Assembly (NCBI GenBank): GCA_951828385.1
Contig: OX639973.1
Location: 4,455,200-4,519,199, forward strand
Direction: 5' to 3'
DNA: 64,000 nt
DNA from: an uncultured Poribacteria bacterium
Lineage (GTDB): Bacteria > Poribacteria > WGA-4E > WGA-3G
Below are positions 59,896 through 64,000 of this stretch, piece after piece. Below the pieces are notes generated by a model. The model saw nothing but the letters and a program-made list of their open reading frames with translations. It was not told the origin of the DNA and searched no databases. The position numbers and the translations under genes were made by a program. The stretch's first letter is position 1. Every line of letters begins with the position of its first letter.

Positions 59896-60051
59896 TAACC
59901 CAAGTTGCTACTAACGGAGTTTGGGCATCCTAACACGGTTTTCGGACACTTTCTTCACCCCGTAGGGGTAATATGTCTATAGAAACGGCGTATTTAAGCG
60001 ACCGTACTCCGTAGGAGTGCTATGTCTATACATAGGTGGCAATTTGCATTA
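59896..60051. repeat. MITE-like element, family 1, copy B
   Basis: Begins TAACCCAAGTTGCTACTAAC and ends AGGTGGCAATTTGCATTA; shares interior words with copy A (9723-9904). It sits between iolC and iolD. Confidence 0.65.
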
Positions 60052-60095
60052 TTATAGGAGCACATTTTCTTATACTGAAAATGCGGAGTAATTTC

Positions 60096-61961
60096 ATGGA
60101 AATACGAAAACTTACGATGGGACAAGCCATCGTTCAATTTCTTCAACAACAATACGTTGAAAGAGACGGCAACGAAATCCAGTTCTTCGCTGGGATGTTC
60201 GGTATCTTCGGTCATGGAAATGTTGCCGGCATTGGGCAAGCGTTGCACCAGTACGCTGATACCTTCCGTTTCTATCAGACCCGGAATGAACAGTCAATGG
60301 TGCATACCGCTGCTGCATTTACCAAGATGAACAACCGTTTGCGCGCCTTTGCTTGCACATCCTCTATCGGACCGGGCGCGACGAATATGATTACAGGTGC
60401 AGCGGGCGCGACTATTAACCGATTACCTGTGCTCTTGTTACCGGGCGACATCTTTTCGACCCGTTTAGTCGCTCCAGTTTTACAGCAGCTGGAGTCCCCG
60501 AGCTCACAAGATTATTCGGTGAACGATTGTTTCAAACCGATTTCACGCTATTGGGACCGCATTAACCGTCCTGAACAGATCATCACGGCGCTACCAGAGG
60601 CGATGCGGGTGCTAACATCGCAGGCGGAAACGGGTACCGTAACTTTAGCGCTCCCGCAAGATGTTCAAGCCGAGGCGTACGATTACCCCGCCCAGCTCTT
60701 TGAGAAACGCGTCTATACCATCTCTCGTCCGCGTGCAGATGAAGGACTGTTACGTCAAGCAACGGCATGGATCCGTGAGAGTGAACGCCCCTTAATTATC
60801 GCGGGGGGCGGTGTGATCTATAGCGAAGCCACAACCCAACTCGCGCAATTTGTACAGCAGACAGGTATCCCTGTTGGCGAAACCTTCGCAGGCAAAGGGT
60901 CATTACCCTATAATCATCCACAGAATCTCGGCGCAATAGGCGCGACCGGTACACCGGGCGCGAATATCACCGCACGCGAAGCAGACTTGGTTATCGCTAT
61001 CGGTACACGGCTCAGTGATTTTACGACTGCTTCCAAAACGGCTTTCCAGAACCCGAATGTCCGTTTTATCAATATCAATGTCGCTGAATTTGATGCCTAT
61101 AAGCATGCTGCGCTTCCCCTCGTTGCGGACGCACGTGTCACACTTGCGGAGCTTGCCACCGCTGTAGAAGACTATCACGTTGACGCGGCTTACGCTGCAC
61201 AGATTAAGAAATATCGTGCCGAGTGGGAGGAAGAGGTAGATCGACTTTATCATCTCGGTCACGCTCCCTTACCGAGCCAAAGCGAAGTGATTGGCGTGGT
61301 TAATGAATTCTCACGTCCTGAAGATGTTATGGTGTGCGCTGCAGGCAGCCTACCAGGTGATCTGCATAAATTATGGCGTACTCGCAATCCAAAACAGTAC
61401 CATTTGGAATACGGGTACTCGTGTATGGGATATGAAATCGCCGGTGGGTTGGGCATCAAAATGGCAGATCCGAGTCGTGATGTCTATGTCATGGTCGGTG
61501 ATGGTTCATACCTGATGTTAGCACAGGAAATTATTACCTCCATTCAGGAAGGCTATAAACTAATTATCGTACTCGTCAATAATGAGGGACACAGTAGCAT
61601 CGGTGGGTTATCGCGTGCGACGGGCGCACAGGGGTTTGCCACCCGTTTCCGCTACCGTGAACAAGAAACCGGCGAACTTTCCGGCGATTTTTTGCCGGTC
61701 GATCTTGCCGCGAATGCCGCGAGCCTCGGTGCCAAGGTCATTGAAGCGACGACTTTACAAAGTCTCAAAGCTGCTTTACATGAAGCACGCGAAGCGGAAC
61801 ACACAACTGTCGTGAAGATTGATGTAGACTACTACGAAGGGGTTCCGCGCTACGAATCTTGGTGGGATGTGCCGATCGCCGAAGTCTCAGAAGTAGATTC
61901 AGCACAAGAGGCGTATAAAGAATACGAATCAGATAAACAGAAGGAACGTTATTTCCTGTAG
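60096..61961 (+). CDS. iolD: 3D-(3,5/4)-trihydroxycyclohexane-1,2-dione hydrolase (IolD)
   Basis: 621 residues, thiamine-diphosphate enzyme of the acetolactate-synthase superfamily. IolD opens the ring of trihydroxycyclohexanedione in myo-inositol catabolism. Seen: MGQAIVQFLQQQYVERDGNE then IQFFAGMFGIFGHGNVAGIG, FYQTRNEQSMVHTAAAFTKM, CTSSIGPGATNMITGAAGAT, and the TPP motif GDGSYLMLAQEIITSIQEGY ending NNEGHSSIGG. ATG 60096 has GGAG 10 bases upstream; further upstream codons fall in repeat DNA. Cytoplasmic. With iolC upstream it supports inositol degradation. Confidence 0.9.
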   Translation: MEIRKLTMGQAIVQFLQQQYVERDGNEIQFFAGMFGIFGHGNVAGIGQALHQYADTFRFYQTRNEQSMVHTAAAFTKMNNRLRAFACTSSIGPGATNMITGAAGATINRLPVLLLPGDIFSTRLVAPVLQQLESPSSQDYSVNDCFKPISRYWDRINRPEQIITALPEAMRVLTSQAETGTVTLALPQDVQAEAYDYPAQLFEKRVYTISRPRADEGLLRQATAWIRESERPLIIAGGGVIYSEATTQLAQFVQQTGIPVGETFAGKGSLPYNHPQNLGAIGATGTPGANITAREADLVIAIGTRLSDFTTASKTAFQNPNVRFININVAEFDAYKHAALPLVADARVTLAELATAVEDYHVDAAYAAQIKKYRAEWEEEVDRLYHLGHAPLPSQSEVIGVVNEFSRPEDVMVCAAGSLPGDLHKLWRTRNPKQYHLEYGYSCMGYEIAGGLGIKMADPSRDVYVMVGDGSYLMLAQEIITSIQEGYKLIIVLVNNEGHSSIGGLSRATGAQGFATRFRYREQETGELSGDFLPVDLAANAASLGAKVIEATTLQSLKAALHEAREAEHTTVVKIDVDYYEGVPRYESWWDVPIAEVSEVDSAQEAYKEYESDKQKERYFL

Positions 61962-61993
61962 ACAATTGAGTTACTCTAAAATGAAAGGAAATT

Positions 61994-62233
61994 ATGAAAG
62001 CTTCAGAACTTTTAGCGAAAGCCAAGTCGGGGGAAGCGATCCCTTGCAGTGAATGTGAGGGGAAAATCGCCGCCGCCGACATTTTAAGTTTCGTGTTTAA
62101 ATTGGGGAAACTCGCGCCGCGGATGGAAAATGCAAACGTTGGTGATATAACTTGCGTCCAATGCCAAGAGGCGGACCCAGATATCAAAATCACGCCGCGT
62201 GGTCCCGATGTTAAATTCGTCCGTGGTGGCTAA
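61994..62233 (+). CDS. Small zinc-ribbon-like protein
   Basis: 79 residues. CSECEGKIAAADILSFVF and CVQCQEADPDIKITPRGP give CxxC pairs that could bind zinc; the first is at residue 18, the second at about 54. Soluble. AAAGGA lies 6 bases before the ATG. Not recognised; it lies 32 bases after iolD and may be cotranscribed. Confidence 0.65.
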   Translation: MKASELLAKAKSGEAIPCSECEGKIAAADILSFVFKLGKLAPRMENANVGDITCVQCQEADPDIKITPRGPDVKFVRGG

Positions 62234-62237
62234 CTTC

Positions 62238-62262
62238 AATGGGCGGATGCCTTATCCGCCCC
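62238..62262. repeat. Palindromic repeat (GGGCGGAT..ATCCGCCC)
   Basis: GGGCGGAT-GCCTT-ATCCGCCC with CTAC following, the same style as the CGTAGGGGCTGGGT palindrome at 10113. Confidence 0.55.
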
Positions 62263-62272
62263 TACTTCCACT

Positions 62273-63013
62273 ATGCCTGAATACGTCGTTGGCAGAAACC
62301 CAGTCATAGAACGCCTACAGCGTGAGTCTCAAGATGTAGAAAAAATCTGTATCGTTGAAGGGAGCACGCACTCGCGCATCCACCAAATTATCACAATGGC
62401 GGAACGGGCAGGTATTCCGATAGAACACTGCACGCGGCGCGAATTAGATAGACTTGAACCCTCCGTGCCACATCAAGGTGTTATTGCTGTTGTGAGTACC
62501 CCGCATTATAGTGATTTGTCATCAATACTTGCGAAGGTGCAACACGGGGCGCGCGATGCGCTGTTGGTTATGTTAGACGGGGTTCAGGATCCGAGGAATC
62601 TCGGGGCGATCCTCCGAACTGCCGACGCTGCGAATGCCGACGCTATTATCATTCCAAAGAACCGTGCTGTCGGTATCACAGCCGCGGTCCACAAAGCATC
62701 AGCAGGCGCATCCGCCTATATCCCTATTGTCAAAGTAACGAACCTCGCCCGCACCATAGACACGCTTAAAAAAGCAGGCATCTGGGTCGCAGGTGCTACC
62801 GGAGATGCGTCATTGCTATACACCGATGCAGATTTTAACGGCCCGTTATGTCTCGTGTTAGGCAGCGAGGGGACAGGCATCCGACGGCTCGTCAAAGAGA
62901 AGTGTGACTATCTCGTGCATCTACCAATGTTCGGAAAAATTGCGTCGCTCAACGTTTCGGTTGCAGCCGGTGTGCTACTCTATGAAGTGCTTCGGCAACG
63001 TGATGCAAAATGA
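62273..63013 (+). CDS. rlmB: RlmB/TrmH-family 2'-O-ribose rRNA methyltransferase
   Basis: 246 residues. SpoU/TrmH (alpha/beta knot) methyltransferase: an N-terminal substrate-binding part (YVVGRNPVIERLQ, HQGVIAVVS) and the SPOUT domain LDGVQDPRNLGAILRTADAA, VHKASAGASAYIPI, LVLGSEGTGIRRLVKEKCDY, LPMFGKIASLNVSVAAGVLL. The NLGAILRTAD and SLNVSVAAG motifs define this family, which methylates 23S rRNA ribose. The specific target (RlmB against another TrmH member) is inference. Ends 5 bases before convergent radC. Confidence 0.88.
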   Translation: MPEYVVGRNPVIERLQRESQDVEKICIVEGSTHSRIHQIITMAERAGIPIEHCTRRELDRLEPSVPHQGVIAVVSTPHYSDLSSILAKVQHGARDALLVMLDGVQDPRNLGAILRTADAANADAIIIPKNRAVGITAAVHKASAGASAYIPIVKVTNLARTIDTLKKAGIWVAGATGDASLLYTDADFNGPLCLVLGSEGTGIRRLVKEKCDYLVHLPMFGKIASLNVSVAAGVLLYEVLRQRDAK

Positions 63014-63018
63014 ACCCT

Positions 63019-63768
63019 TCAAATGAATCCCTCTTCCTTTAGACTCACAAAAATGCCGTCCCCGATGACGATATGATCTAATACTTTGATCCCGATTTGG
63101 TTGCCAGCCTCGATCAATTGTTTGGTTGCCCGAATGTCTTCCTGACTCGGTTGCGGGTCGCCAGACGGATGATTATGGACGAGGACGATTGAGTTCGCGG
63201 ATTCCTCAATTGCGAATCGAAAAATTTCGCGTGGGTGAAAGACACTGGCGTTGAGTGTACCTTCAAAGACGGTTGTTTCGGATAACAATTTTTTCCCCCA
63301 AGTCAAATCGTCGTTAAGATCACCAGCGACACCTTTGGTTGTCACGCCGCCTTTGGTATCAAGACATAAGACGCAGACAATTTCCTTTTGTAGGTAACGC
63401 ATTTTAGACATCATCAAGTCGGCGACATCGGAGGGTGAGGTAATTTTATCTCGCTCGGCATGGAAACGTGCCAATCGCTTGCCGAGTTCGAGTGCTGCGA
63501 CGATCTGTGCTGCTTTCGCTTCACCGACGCCTTTGATTTTCTCAAATTGCTTAGATTTGTAATCAGCCATCCGTTTGAGGTCACCTTCAAGTGCTGTAAG
63601 GATCTGTTCGCCGAGTTGGATCGCACTCGTTCCTTGGAAGCCGCTTTTGAGAATAATCGCTAAGAGTTCTGAATCCTTCAGAATCTCTGGCCCGTACTTA
63701 TGAAGCCGTTCACGCGGGCGTTCATTTTCGGGCAGGTCCTTAATTCGCGTACGGTATTCGTCAGACAT
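63019..63768 (-). CDS. radC: RadC family (JAMM/MPN) protein
   Basis: 249 residues. N-terminal HhH region (FEKIKGVGEAKAAQIVAALE) and C-terminal JAMM/MPN domain: ESANSIVLVHNHPSGDPQPS then QEDI with metal-binding His-x-His and Asp, plus FHPREIFRFAIEE. The family is called RadC/DUF2466; its role in DNA repair is doubtful. Also ITSPSDVADLMMSKMRYLQK. The ATG at 63768 fits. Convergent with rlmB. Confidence 0.95.
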   Translation of the reverse strand: MSDEYRTRIKDLPENERPRERLHKYGPEILKDSELLAIILKSGFQGTSAIQLGEQILTALEGDLKRMADYKSKQFEKIKGVGEAKAAQIVAALELGKRLARFHAERDKITSPSDVADLMMSKMRYLQKEIVCVLCLDTKGGVTTKGVAGDLNDDLTWGKKLLSETTVFEGTLNASVFHPREIFRFAIEESANSIVLVHNHPSGDPQPSQEDIRATKQLIEAGNQIGIKVLDHIVIGDGIFVSLKEEGFI

Positions 63769-64000
63769 TGGATCCCTTTCAGTCTCATAGAAAATTTAAC
63801 GGCAATTATACCGGATTTTCCGAATAAAAACAAACGAAATCTGATCTTTAGCAAAGTCATTTGGTTTTATAGTTTGGGAACTCATTCTTAATAGCCACCC
63901 TGCTACCTATACACTGAGAACCTTTGTAGCATAGGCTGTTAGCCTGTGCGTGTATAGGGTTTAAACTAACAATAGACGCTACAAAAGAGAAAACTAAATG
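63769..64000. repeat. Non-coding end region with repeat family 5
   Basis: TTTGTAGCATAGGCTGTTAG (63923-63942) recurs from 48209. No gene is supported to the window edge. Confidence 0.5.

Noticed and set aside
1-64000. tRNA or rRNA genes and riboswitches
   Set aside because: No cloverleaf-like GTTCRANNC segment with matching acceptor stem, no rRNA-like stretch and no recognisable riboswitch core was found by eye; a covariance-model scan would be decisive.

Overview
The window is a chromosomal segment of an uncultivated bacterium. Formylglycine-type sulfatase, FG-GAP/ASPIC proteins, formylglycine-enzyme-like folds, LamG and beta-propeller secreted proteins, DUF5916 and DUF4159-type proteins, ankyrin and Rieske genes and many dispersed palindromic repeats resemble what I know of Candidatus Poribacteria, or a related Planctomycetes-like lineage. 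This is inference from gene content only; there is no rRNA here. No tRNA, rRNA or CRISPR array was recognised.

Layout. 1-4.6 kb: efflux adaptor and msrA, a HEAT lipoprotein, a split DUF6178-like pair and a sugar-isomerase-like TIM barrel. 4.8-9.7 kb: a same-strand run of secreted proteins (two tandem lectin-like paralogues, a formylglycine-enzyme-like protein, an FG-GAP/ASPIC protein). 10-18 kb: an enolase-superfamily enzyme, an SHMT-like enzyme, an ECF sigma factor fused through a membrane helix to a beta-propeller with a propeller-only paralogue downstream, and a sulfatase. 18-26 kb: a lipoprotein, a Rieske / ankyrin / Rieske cassette, a WD40 protein and a PolX-like HhH protein. 26.4-46.2 kb: an accessory island holding two methyltransferase-HNH fusions (one decayed), integrase fragments, an IS982-family element with target duplications, a HEPN-like protein, a DUF6884-like protein, an HSDR_N-type nuclease, a TIR-domain operon, a GIY-YIG protein and an IS607/TnpB element beside a truncated DUF5916 gene. 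Two MORN-repeat paralogues (26.4 and 42.8 kb) stand near its edges. 46.5-64 kb: a DUF4159-like gene broken by an in-frame TGA, rhodanese, tandem PTPS, folE and an SDR, two CorC-like proteins, eda, a Ser/Thr kinase, an aldolase, iolC and iolD, an rlmB-like methyltransferase and radC.

Functional links. iolC, iolD, an HpcH/HpaI aldolase and eda suggest inositol and sugar-acid catabolism. folE, PTPS and an SDR could make a tetrahydrobiopterin-like pterin. The island looks like a decayed integrative element carrying defence-type genes.

The observations I rate highest are: tandem PTPS domains with complementary loss of catalytic residues; the membrane-tethered sigma factor with an extracellular propeller; a shared W-G-x-[LI]-K C-terminal tail on four secreted proteins; the Rieske-ankyrin-Rieske cassette; the TIR operon; and an in-frame TGA followed by a hairpin with an AGGTCT loop like the fdhF SECIS element.
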